64,000 bases of DNA. Source: Streptomyces sclerotialus. GTDB taxonomy: Bacteria > Actinomycetota > Actinomycetes > Streptomycetales > Streptomycetaceae. Shown piece after piece: positions 24,262 to 31,979 of this stretch. A model generated the notes under the pieces. It ran no database searches. It was not told where the DNA came from and worked only from the letters and a program-made list of their open reading frames with translations. Location of the stretch: assembly GCF_040907265.1 (NCBI RefSeq), contig NZ_JBFOHP010000002.1:7130001-7194000 (forward strand), in the 5' to 3' direction. The number at the start of each line of letters is the position of its first letter. The first letter of the stretch is position 1. A program made the translations under genes and the position numbers.

Positions 24262-24405
24262 CCGCCAGCAGGTCTTCGGACTCGGGGTCACCCGGACGGG
24301 ACGCCTTCCCGGACCGCGTGCGCCGTCCAGTGGCCGATGCCCCGCCCGTCACCCTCACCGCTGCGCGTCAGTTCCGGATTCGCACCGGATTCCCTGACCC
24401 ATACA
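24262..24405 (-). promoter_or_regulatory. Cobalamin riboswitch
   Basis: Read on the minus strand from about 24405, the conserved pieces occur in order: GGGAATCCGGTGCGAATCC, CTGACGCGCAGCGGTGAGG (the B12-box core), GGCCACTGG, CCGGGAAGGCG and CCCGAGTCCGAAGACCTGCT ending near 24267. Spacing and order match the adenosylcobalamin class. Such elements normally repress B12 uptake or synthesis genes. Here the only downstream gene is a beheaded ABC ATPase. A CATGTGCACATG palindrome sits at the 5' edge (24404-24415). Confidence 0.92.
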
Positions 24406-24553
24406 TGTGCACATGCGCATGCAAGGTACGACTGGCCCACGCAGCTACCACAGGCACTTCACGGCACCGGCCGGCGACCGGAGGTGGGAGCTCCCGCCCG
24501 CGTAGACCGAAGGATGTAGCCGGCTTTCCCTCCTGAGCAGGAGGTCGGAGGCG

Positions 24554-25558
24554 GTGCCGACGGCGACGATGCCAGAGGTACGAGTCGGCGACACGAGGTA
24601 CGAACGCGAGGTCCGGGCAGGTATGCGGCGGAGCGGGACGATCAGAGAACGACGGACGGCGGACCTTCCCCGCCCCGCCCCCACCACGTCGCGTACGGCG
24701 GCGGTGGGCCGGGCCCTGGCCGGTGGTCTGGTCATGGCCGTCGCGCTGGGATGCGGTACGACCCTGGGCACGGCCGTCGCCGACCGCGTCGGTGCCTCGG
24801 GCCTGGCGGCGCGCCTGATCCCGGCCGCACTCGTCAGTGTGCTCGCCGTGCCGGTCGTCGTCGCCGTGCACCGGCGCCGCGCGGCGGCTCCGCTCGGTTT
24901 CGGCGGCCCCGGCGCGAGCGTACGGGCGTTCCTGACGGGCGTCGGCGTGACGGCGGCAGCGGCGGCACTCGTACTCGGCGCGGCCACGGCGGGCGGGATG
25001 CTGCGCTGGTCGAGTCCGGACCTCGGCACCCTCGCCGGGTTCCTCGTCTCCAACGCGGTGGTCGCCCTGCTGCTCGAAGCGCTGCCGGAGGAGACGACGC
25101 TGCGCGGCCACACCTGGACCGCCCTGCGCGAGCGCTTCGGCGGCACGGTCACCGCACTGGGCACCACGGCGGTGTTCCTGCTGGTGCCGGCGGCGTCGAC
25201 GGTCGTGGAAGCCGGGACGGCCCGGCTGCTCGGCCGGGCTCCGCAGCCGATCGGCTTCGCGCCCGACGGGCAGCCCCCGGCCGACTACCTGATCCTGCTG
25301 GCGGTCTTCGGGCTGACCCTCGTCGCGGCCCGTACGGCCGTGCGCCGGTCCCCGCTCTGGGCCGCCATCGGGGCCCACCTGACGTTCCTGAGCGTCAATC
25401 GCCTCCTGCTGGAGGGCGACGCGCGGGGCGCGGGCTGGTCGGCGGAGCTCATGACGCCGGACGCGGTCCTGCTCGTACCGGCGTACCTGCTGCTCGCCGC
25501 CGCCGGATTCGCGGTGTGCAGGCGCTTCGGCCGCGGTCCGGAGAACGGGAACTATTGA
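24554..25558 (+). CDS. CPBP-family intramembrane protease-like protein
   Basis: A 334-residue membrane protein with about eight hydrophobic segments. The CPBP/Abi motif 1 is ALPEETTLRGHTW (EExxxR), and a His in AAIGAHLTFL fits a later metal-binding motif. Family members act as Rce1-like proteases or in bacteriocin immunity; the role here is unknown. GTG 24554 follows AGGAGG; ATG 24569 and ATG 24623 are alternatives, and the first 40 residues are Arg-rich and poorly conserved-looking. Its stop codon lies inside a Zur-like box controlling the following transporter. Confidence 0.75.
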   Translation: MPTATMPEVRVGDTRYEREVRAGMRRSGTIRERRTADLPRPAPTTSRTAAVGRALAGGLVMAVALGCGTTLGTAVADRVGASGLAARLIPAALVSVLAVPVVVAVHRRRAAAPLGFGGPGASVRAFLTGVGVTAAAAALVLGAATAGGMLRWSSPDLGTLAGFLVSNAVVALLLEALPEETTLRGHTWTALRERFGGTVTALGTTAVFLLVPAASTVVEAGTARLLGRAPQPIGFAPDGQPPADYLILLAVFGLTLVAARTAVRRSPLWAAIGAHLTFLSVNRLLLEGDARGAGWSAELMTPDAVLLVPAYLLLAAAGFAVCRRFGRGPENGNY

Positions 25559-25570
25559 AAACGATTGTCA
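25556..25570. promoter_or_regulatory. Zur-like operator before the ABC importer
   Basis: TGAAAACGATTGTCA (25556-25570) is a near-perfect match to the actinobacterial Zur box TGAAAATGATTTTCA. It overlaps a TTGAAA -35-like hexamer (25555-25560) and lies 52 bp before the lipoprotein start codon. Repression by zinc-loaded Zur is the natural reading; a Fur-type relative is possible. The first three bases are the stop codon of the upstream gene. Confidence 0.75.
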
Positions 25571-25622
25571 TCGTGTTACCTTTTCCCGTCTCCTCTTGAC
25601 CGTCCCTTTACCGGAGAGTTCC

Positions 25623-27104
25623 GTGCGCCTGCCCGCCCGCCTCCTGTCCCTAGCCGTGGCCTCCGTACTGCTCACCGGCTGCTTCTCGGCGTCGTCCGGT
25701 CCCGGTGGCACGTCCTCCGAAGGTGAACGGATACGCGTGGCGATGATGCAGCCGCCGCGTTCGGGCCTCTCCCCGCTCTCCGACGACGCCTTCAAGCTCT
25801 CCCGCTGGTCCACGGCCGAGACGCTGGTGAAGCTGGACGCGGACGGGAACGCGAAGCCCGCGCTGGCCACCGACTGGCGGCGCGACGGCCGCAGTTGGAC
25901 GTTCACCATCCGGGACGGCGTCACCTTCCACGACGGCACCCGGCTCACGCCCGAGGCCGTCGTCCGCTCCCTGACCAGGGCCGCGACCGCTTCCCCCAAG
26001 CCCCGCATCCTCGACGGCGTCGAGCTCACCGCGAAGACCCGGGGCGACTCGGTCGTCGTCACCACCGCCGAGGAGGACCCGCTCGTCCCGCAGCGCCTCA
26101 GCTCGCCGCAGCTGTCGGTCCTCGCGGCCAGGGCGTACGGGAAGAAGACGGTGGACCCGGTCGGCGCGGGCACCGGCCCCTTCGAGCTCACCGACGTCCA
26201 CGGCACCTCCTCGGCGACCCTCGACCGTTACGACGGCTACTGGGGTCGCAAGGCCCAGGCCCCGGGCATCGACGTGACCTTCGTACCCGACGGCACGGCG
26301 CGGGCCGCGGCGCTGCGCAGCGGCGAGGCCGACATCGTGGAAGCGGTGCCGGTCTCGCAGGCCGCGGTGCTCGACCAGGACCTGATCACCGAGGTGCCGA
26401 TGCCGCGCACCAACACGCTGTACCTCAACACCGGGAAGGGCGCCTTCGAGGACGCCTCGGCGCGGGCGGCGGTCCGGGAAGCGATCGACGCGAAGTCGAT
26501 CGTCAAGGGCGTGTACGAGGGCCGGGCCGATGTCGCCGAGGGACTGCTCGGCCCCGCGCTCCCCTGGGCCGACGGTCTGCGGACGCCGGTGAAGCGGACG
26601 GCGGCCGGTGCCGCACCCGGGAAGACGATCACCATCGGTACGTTCACCGACCGGGCCGAGCTGCCCGAGGTCGCCGCGACGCTCCAGCAGCAGCTCCGCA
26701 AGGCCGGCTTCAAGGTGAAGCTGGAGATCCGCGAGTACGCCAACATCGAGTCGGACGCCCTGGCGGGCAAGTTCGACGCGTTCCTCCTCTCCCGCGCGAC
26801 CGTCCTCGACTCCGGCGACCCGGCCGCTTACCTCTACAGCGACTTCGGGTCCGACGGCTCCTTCAACATCTCCCAGCTCGCCGACGGGAAGGCCGACAAG
26901 GCGCTGGCCGAGGCCGGCCGGCACGAGGTCGGTGACGCGCGCCGCAAGGCGGTCGTCGAGGCCGAGGCGGCGGTGCTCGCGACGGATGCGGCGGTGCCGC
27001 TGCTGCACGAGCGTGTGATCCAGGGCGACGCCGCGCGCGTCACGGGCGCGGCCCACGACCCGCGCGAGCGCGAGCTGGTCACGGCGGAGACCCGCATCAA
27101 GTGA
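25623..27104 (+). CDS. Family 5 extracellular solute-binding lipoprotein (Opp/Nik/Cnt type)
   Basis: A 493-residue lipoprotein: signal MRLPARLLSLAVASVLLTGC with lipobox LLTGC, then a family 5 fold (STAETLVKLDADGNAKPALATDWRRDGRSWTFTIRDGVTFHDG, GTGPFELTDV, RYDGYWG and C-terminal AVPLLHERVI). The group binds peptides, nickel complexes or metallophores. GTG 25623 has GGAGAG upstream. First gene of a four-gene importer operon preceded by a Zur-like box, so a zinc complex is the favoured ligand. No metallophore synthesis gene is nearby. GTGA overlap with the permease gene. Confidence 0.9.
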   Translation: MRLPARLLSLAVASVLLTGCFSASSGPGGTSSEGERIRVAMMQPPRSGLSPLSDDAFKLSRWSTAETLVKLDADGNAKPALATDWRRDGRSWTFTIRDGVTFHDGTRLTPEAVVRSLTRAATASPKPRILDGVELTAKTRGDSVVVTTAEEDPLVPQRLSSPQLSVLAARAYGKKTVDPVGAGTGPFELTDVHGTSSATLDRYDGYWGRKAQAPGIDVTFVPDGTARAAALRSGEADIVEAVPVSQAAVLDQDLITEVPMPRTNTLYLNTGKGAFEDASARAAVREAIDAKSIVKGVYEGRADVAEGLLGPALPWADGLRTPVKRTAAGAAPGKTITIGTFTDRAELPEVAATLQQQLRKAGFKVKLEIREYANIESDALAGKFDAFLLSRATVLDSGDPAAYLYSDFGSDGSFNISQLADGKADKALAEAGRHEVGDARRKAVVEAEAAVLATDAAVPLLHERVIQGDAARVTGAAHDPRERELVTAETRIK

Positions 27105-28966
27105 GCCCCGAACGTCGCAGAGAATCTTTCGTGAGGCGGCCGGTCGGCGCCGCCGGGCCGGTCCGCGTGCTCTGCCTGGCCGGTGTGGTGGCGGCGGTCG
27201 GACTGCTGCCCTGGCTCTCCGGCCGGGACCCGGCGCTGACCGTGCTGCGAGCCCGGTCGGCCGAGCAGGAGGCGACCCCGGAGGCACTGGCCGCGATCCG
27301 CGCCGACCTGGGACTGGACGTGGGGCCGCTGTCCGCGCTGGGGCGGTGGGCTCTCGGGGTGCTGCGCGGGGACCTCGGCACCTCGTGGGTCTCCGGCACC
27401 GACGTCCTGCCGTCCGTGGTCGCCGGGCTCCAGGTGTCCCTCGGCCTGATGGCCGCCGCCTTCGGCGTCGCTGTGCTGCTGGCCTGCGTCCTGGTCGCGC
27501 CGGTGCTGGTGCGGGGGCGCGGCTCGGCCGGGGCGCTCGCCGCGATGCTCGCCGCCGTCCCCGAGTTCCTGCTCGCCACGGTCGCGCTCCTGGTGTGCGG
27601 CGTGTGGCTGGGCGTCCTGCCCACGTCCGGCTGGCAGGGCCCGCAGTACCTGGTGCTGCCGGCGGTCGCCCTCGGCGTGCCCGCCGGCGGGCTGCTGGGC
27701 CGGCTCGTCGCGGACGCGCTGCCCGCCGTCCTGGACGAGCGGTGGGTGGCGCTGTGGCGGGGCGCCGGGGCCGGGCGGGCCCGCATCGCGGCGGCGGCGC
27801 TCCGGCGCGTACTGCCGCCCCTCGTCCCGCAGTTCGGCATGGCGGCCGTGGGCCTGACCGGCGGCGCGGTCGCCGTGGAGACGGTCTTCGCGGTGCCCGG
27901 CATCGGCCGTACGGCACTGGGCGCGGCCAAGTCCCAGGACCTGCCGCTGCTCCAGGGCGCCGTGCTCGCCCTGCTCGCCCTCGGCCTGGCGGCGGGCGCG
28001 CTGGCGGCACTCGTCCGGCGCAGGCTCCTGGGCCCGGCCCTGCGCGACGCGGGGCTGACGCTGCCCGCGCCGCGTCCGGTGCGCGCGCATCCGGCGGTGC
28101 CGGTGGTGCTGGGTGCCGTCCTGCCGGCCGCCATCGGCTGGGGTCTGCTGCGCGACCCGTACGCGGTGGACACCACGGCCCGGCTGCTCGCCCCGTCGTG
28201 GGCGCATCCGCTCGGTACCGACGGACTGGGCCGTGACGTGCTGGCCCGCCTCGGGCACGGTGCGGCCTCGACGGTCGGCACGGCGGCCGCGGTGTGCGCG
28301 CTGAGCCTGCTGGTGGCGCTGGCCCTCGGCTTCCTGCCGGGGGTGGCGACCGGCGCAGCGGACATCGCGAACGCGCTGCCCCCGGTGATCGTCGGCATTC
28401 TGGTCGCGGCGGCGGCAGGGCCCGGCACGGGCGGCGCGGCCCTCGCGGTGGCCCTGATCTCCTGGCCGCCGCTCGCCGCGCACGCGGCGGTCCTGGTGCA
28501 GGAGGTCCGCGCGTCGGCGTTCCTCACCGCCCAACGGGCCATGGGCGCGCCGCCCTGGTGGATCCTGACCCGGCACGTGCTGCCGTCCGTCGCCGGGCCC
28601 GTCACCCGGCACGCGGTCCTCCGCCTGCCCGGCATCGCCCTCGCCCTCGCCTCCCTGGGCTTCATCGGACTGGGCGCCCAGCCGCCCGCGCCCGAATGGG
28701 GGCTGCTGCTCGACGAGTCCCGCGCGTACGTGGAGCGGGCCCCGTGGGCGGCGCTGGCCCCGGCCGTCGCGCTGGCCCTGCTGGCGGGCCTCGCGGTGTC
28801 GACGGCGGCGTACGCGGACGACCGCCCGGCGTCGGACGGCCGCCCCGCCCGCCTCCGTGGCGCCGTGACCGGCCGCGCCACCCGCTCCGGCCGGTCCTCC
28901 CGTCCCGCCCACCACCTCGACGCAACTCCCCGGAAGGAGACGTCCGTTGAGCGCACCGCACCGTGA
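27101..28966 (+). CDS. Fused DppB-DppC type ABC permease
   Basis: A 621-residue protein in which two Opp/Dpp-type permeases are joined. The first half has DLGTSWVSGTDVLPSVVAGL, the coupling motif RGAGAGRARIAAAALRRVLPP and ETVFAVPGIGRTALGAAKSQD (DppB signature). The second half starts near residue 330 and has HPLGTDGLGRDVLARLGHGA and AQRAMGAPPWWILTRHVLP with SLGFIGLGAQPPAPEWG (DppC signature). Subunits are normally separate, so one chain forms the whole channel. Start GTG 27101 overlaps the lipoprotein stop. The first 20 bp of the next gene lie inside its 3' end. Confidence 0.9.
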   Translation: MSPERRRESFVRRPVGAAGPVRVLCLAGVVAAVGLLPWLSGRDPALTVLRARSAEQEATPEALAAIRADLGLDVGPLSALGRWALGVLRGDLGTSWVSGTDVLPSVVAGLQVSLGLMAAAFGVAVLLACVLVAPVLVRGRGSAGALAAMLAAVPEFLLATVALLVCGVWLGVLPTSGWQGPQYLVLPAVALGVPAGGLLGRLVADALPAVLDERWVALWRGAGAGRARIAAAALRRVLPPLVPQFGMAAVGLTGGAVAVETVFAVPGIGRTALGAAKSQDLPLLQGAVLALLALGLAAGALAALVRRRLLGPALRDAGLTLPAPRPVRAHPAVPVVLGAVLPAAIGWGLLRDPYAVDTTARLLAPSWAHPLGTDGLGRDVLARLGHGAASTVGTAAAVCALSLLVALALGFLPGVATGAADIANALPPVIVGILVAAAAGPGTGGAALAVALISWPPLAAHAAVLVQEVRASAFLTAQRAMGAPPWWILTRHVLPSVAGPVTRHAVLRLPGIALALASLGFIGLGAQPPAPEWGLLLDESRAYVERAPWAALAPAVALALLAGLAVSTAAYADDRPASDGRPARLRGAVTGRATRSGRSSRPAHHLDATPRKETSVERTAP

Positions 28967-29993
28967 TCAGCACGCCGATCCGCTCCTCTCCGTACGCGAC
29001 CTCCGGATCTCCTTCGACGGCACCGACGTGGTACGCGGCGTGTCCTTCGACGTCAGCGCCGGCCGGACGCTGGCCGTGGTGGGGGAGTCGGGCGCGGGCA
29101 AGTCGCTGACGGCGCGGGCGCTGCTCGGCATGCTCCCGCGCGGCGCGACGGCCACGGGGAGCGTACGGCTCCGGGAGAGCACGGGAGCCCGCACCCAGCT
29201 GGTGGGCGCCGCTCCCCGGACCGTCGCCGCCCTCCGCGGCCGGCGCGTGGCCCTCGTACCGCAGGACGCCCTGTCCGCACTGTCCCCCGTACACCCGGTG
29301 GGCGACCAACTCGCCGCGGCCGTACGGTCGGTGTCCCGCGTCTCGCGCAAGGAGGCCCGCGCACGGGCGGTCGCCGCCCTGGACCGGGTGGGCATCGCCG
29401 ACGCCGCGCGCAAGGCACGGGCGTACCCGCACGAGTACTCCGGCGGGATGCGGCAGCGCGCCGTGATCGCCATGGCGACCGTCAACGAACCGGCCCTGGT
29501 GGTCGCCGACGAACCCACCACCGCCCTCGACGCCGGGATGCGGGAGCAGGTGCTGCGGGTCCTCGGCGAGCGGCGGGCGGCGGCCGGGGCCGCCCTCGTG
29601 CTCGTCACCCACGACCTGGCGGTGGTCAGGGAGCACGCCGACCGGGTGCTGGTGATGTACGCCGGGCGTCCCGTCGAGCAGGGGCCGGCACGGCAGGTGC
29701 TGGACCGCCCCCGGGCGCCCTACACCGCGGGGCTGCTCGCCTCGCTGCCGCCGGACGGGCCGGGGGGCCGCCGCACCGGCCGGCGGCTGCCCGTCATCCC
29801 CGGCGCTCCGCCCGCCCCGGACGGGCTGCCGCCCGGCTGCGCCTTCGCGCCGCGCTGTCCGCTGGCCGAGGACCGCTGCCGTACCGAGGAGCCGCTGCCG
29901 CGGCCGGCCGGCGACGGCCACGAGGTCACCTGCCATCGCCGGGACGACGTGCCGTACGCGGCGTCCGGCCTGTTCCTGGAGCAGCCCGCATGA
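28947..29993 (+). CDS. DppD/NikD-type ABC transporter ATPase
   Basis: A 348-residue ATPase of the peptide/nickel class: Walker A GESGAGKSLTARALLG, Q-loop ALVPQDALSALSPV, signature EYSGGMRQRAVIAMA, Walker B LVVADEPTTALD, H-loop VTHDLAVV. The C-terminal oligopeptide extension contains the Cys-rich GCAFAPRCPLAEDRCRTEEP, which in some homologues holds an Fe-S cluster. The start is TTG 28947 with GGAAGGAGA 7 nt upstream, overlapping the permease gene by 20 bp. Third gene of the Zur-boxed operon. Confidence 0.9.
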   Translation: MSAPHRDQHADPLLSVRDLRISFDGTDVVRGVSFDVSAGRTLAVVGESGAGKSLTARALLGMLPRGATATGSVRLRESTGARTQLVGAAPRTVAALRGRRVALVPQDALSALSPVHPVGDQLAAAVRSVSRVSRKEARARAVAALDRVGIADAARKARAYPHEYSGGMRQRAVIAMATVNEPALVVADEPTTALDAGMREQVLRVLGERRAAAGAALVLVTHDLAVVREHADRVLVMYAGRPVEQGPARQVLDRPRAPYTAGLLASLPPDGPGGRRTGRRLPVIPGAPPAPDGLPPGCAFAPRCPLAEDRCRTEEPLPRPAGDGHEVTCHRRDDVPYAASGLFLEQPA

Positions 29994-30700
29994 CGACTTC
30001 CGTGCCCGGGAACACCGGTGCGCCCCTGCTGGACGTCCGCGACCTCGTCGTGCGGTACGGCACCGTCACCGCCGTCGACCACGTCTCGTTCACCCTGGAC
30101 GCGGGCGAGACGCTCGCCCTCAACGGCCCGTCGGGCTGCGGCAAGTCGTCCACGGCCATGGCGGTGCTCCAGCTGCGCCGCCCGGCCTCGGGCGAGGTCC
30201 GCTTCGAGGGCGTGGAGCTGACCGGGCTCGGCGACCGCGCGCTGCGGCCGATCCGCCCCCGTATGCAGCCGGTCTTCCAGGACCCGTACGGCTCCCTCAG
30301 TCCCCGGCACCGCATCCGCGACGCCGTGGCGGAGCCCCTGCGCGTCCAGGGCCGCTGGGACGCGTCGGGCCCGGCCCGGGTCGACGAGCTGCTGGACCGG
30401 GTCGGCCTCGGCCCCGCCACCGGCGACCGCTTCCCGCACGAGCTCTCCGGCGGGCAGTGCCAACGTGCCGGTATCGCACGGGCGTTGGCGTCGGAGCCGC
30501 GTCTCCTGGTCCTCGACGAACCGGTCTCCTCCCTCGACCCCTCCGTCCGCGCCGGGGTCCTGAACCTGCTCGCCGACCTCCAGGACCAGCTGGCCCTCGG
30601 CTACCTCTTCATCTGCCACGACCGGGCGGTCGTCCGCCACTTCGCCGACCGGTCGGTCGAGATGCGGGACGGCCGCGTCACGGGGGCCGGGAGCGCTTAG
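29990..30700 (+). CDS. DppF/NikE-type ABC transporter ATPase
   Basis: A 236-residue ATPase: Walker A GPSGCGKSSTAMAVL, Q-loop QPVFQDPYGSLSPRHRI, signature ELSGGQCQRAGIARALA, Walker B LLVLDEPVSSLD, H-loop ICHDRAVV. It is shorter than DppF because the C-terminal oligopeptide extension is absent. It pairs with the preceding ATPase to drive the fused permease. ATG 29990 overlaps the previous stop by ATGA. Last gene of the operon; dyads that may terminate it start at 30744. Confidence 0.9.
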   Translation: MTTSVPGNTGAPLLDVRDLVVRYGTVTAVDHVSFTLDAGETLALNGPSGCGKSSTAMAVLQLRRPASGEVRFEGVELTGLGDRALRPIRPRMQPVFQDPYGSLSPRHRIRDAVAEPLRVQGRWDASGPARVDELLDRVGLGPATGDRFPHELSGGQCQRAGIARALASEPRLLVLDEPVSSLDPSVRAGVLNLLADLQDQLALGYLFICHDRAVVRHFADRSVEMRDGRVTGAGSA

Positions 30701-30743
30701 CGGCGGCCCTCACCGGCGGTACACCGGTGCTTCCCGGCTCCTC

Positions 30744-30815
30744 CCCCTAGGGGACACCCCGTACATCTCCGGGGTGATCGGCAGCTCGGCCGTACATCCC
30801 GAGAGCGATCGGGAT
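30744..30815. promoter_or_regulatory. Cluster of dyads and a 32-bp-spaced repeat before the TPR gene
   Basis: Three dyads follow the transporter operon: CCCCTAGGGG (30744-30753), CACCCCG-N8-CGGGGTG (30755-30776, terminator-like) and ATCCCGA-N6-TCGGGAT (30796-30815). CCGTACATC occurs at 30759-30767 and 30791-30799, and both copies are followed by GATCGG, so the last two dyads are an imperfect tandem repeat with a 32-bp period. Likely a terminator plus operator sites for the TPR gene. Confidence 0.55.
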
Positions 30816-30857
30816 AACCGCAGGTGGAGGGACGCCCGGCAGCTTCCTCGGCACATA

Positions 30858-30878
30858 GCGTCGGTGCCTGACCGACGC
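30858..30878. promoter_or_regulatory. Hairpin/dyad just upstream of the TPR gene
   Basis: GCGTCGGT (30858-30865), loop GCCTG, and ACCGACGC (30871-30878) form a perfect 8-bp stem. It ends 9 nt before the AGGAGG ribosome site, so it could act as an operator or as an mRNA stem modulating translation. Confidence 0.55.
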
Positions 30879-30899
30879 AAGTGACCAGGAGGACTCGCG

Positions 30900-31979
30900 A
30901 TGTACGGGAAGGCATTCGCTCCGGAGTATCAGGGTGAGCTGGGGGCGGAGTTGAGTGTGAACTCCTCGTACGAGGACGTGCTCGCGGCGGCGCGGCGGGC
31001 CCGGGGGACGGCCGGCGGGCCGCAGGAGGCCGCGCGGGCCGCGCTGGCGGAGGCGGAGGCCGGGCGGCGGCTCGGCCGGGTCGCTGAGGCCGGTGCCGCG
31101 TGGCGGGCGAGTTACCGCAGCGCGCGGGCCGCCGGGGACACCGGCGGCATGGCCTGGGCACTGTGGAGCGGCGGCACGCTCGCCCGCCAGTGCGGGCGGC
31201 TCGCGCTCGCGCGGCGGCTGCTCGCGGCGGCCGTCGCGTTCGCCGAGCCGAGCGGCGACCGCCTGGCGCACGGGTACGCACTGGCCGGGCTCGCCGAGAC
31301 CGGGCGGATACAGGGGGACTACGAAGCCGTCGCCGAGCTGCACGAGGAGCTGCTGGCGCAGGCCAGGGCGCACGGTGAGGCGCGGCACATGGTGTGGGCG
31401 ATGTCGGGGATAGCCCAGATGCACCGCAACACGGGGGGTTACGAGAAGGCGCTGGCGCTGTTCGAGGAGTCGGCCCAGGTCGCCGAGCGGGCCGAGGACT
31501 GGCGGGGGCTCGCCTGGTCACTGCGGGGCGTGGCCGACGTGCGGTCCGTGCTGGGGGAGACCGAGGAGGCGCTGCGGCTGCTGAGCCGCGGCGAGGCGCT
31601 GTGCCGGGAGCTGGATCTCGCGGGGGCGCTGGCGTACAACCACAAGATGCGCGGCAACGTGCTGTACCGGGCCGGACGGTACGAGGAGGCCGCCGTCGTC
31701 TACCGCGGCGCGCTGGCGGAGTTCCGGTCGATGTCGGAGCCGCGGGGCACGGCGCTCGCGCGGCTGGGGCTGGTGAAGTCCCGGGCGCACACGGGGTGGC
31801 CGTACGACGAGGTGGTCGCCGAGCTGGACGACGTCGAGCGCGAGGTCGCCCGGATCGGGCTGCGGCACGCCCGGGACATGGTCAGGGCCTTTCGCGCAGA
31901 GCTGTCGGCGGGAAGAACTGCCGTACCGGCTCCCGGTGCCACCACGCGCCGGTCTCCCGCAGTTCCCGCCAGGTCGTGA
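30900..31979 (+). CDS. Tetratricopeptide-repeat protein
   Basis: A 359-residue all-helical protein built from TPR-like 34-36 residue units (LAEAEAGRRLGRVAEAGAAW, HGYALAGLAETGRIQGDYEA, VWAMSGIAQMHRNTGGYEKA, YNHKMRGNVLYRAGRYEEAA). No enzyme or DNA-binding domain is visible, so a scaffold or partner-binding role is likely. AGGAGG lies 7 nt before ATG 30900. The last 98 bp overlap the 3' end of the convergent lipase-maturation gene, and the encoded Ala/Pro/Arg tail has no TPR character. Its promoter has repeated dyads. Confidence 0.85.
   Translation: MYGKAFAPEYQGELGAELSVNSSYEDVLAAARRARGTAGGPQEAARAALAEAEAGRRLGRVAEAGAAWRASYRSARAAGDTGGMAWALWSGGTLARQCGRLALARRLLAAAVAFAEPSGDRLAHGYALAGLAETGRIQGDYEAVAELHEELLAQARAHGEARHMVWAMSGIAQMHRNTGGYEKALALFEESAQVAERAEDWRGLAWSLRGVADVRSVLGETEEALRLLSRGEALCRELDLAGALAYNHKMRGNVLYRAGRYEEAAVVYRGALAEFRSMSEPRGTALARLGLVKSRAHTGWPYDEVVAELDDVEREVARIGLRHARDMVRAFRAELSAGRTAVPAPGATTRRSPAVPARS

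Noticed and set aside
24212..24358. N-terminal extension of the truncated ATPase through the riboswitch
   Set aside because: The encoded residues match no ATPase and the DNA is accounted for by conserved riboswitch blocks.
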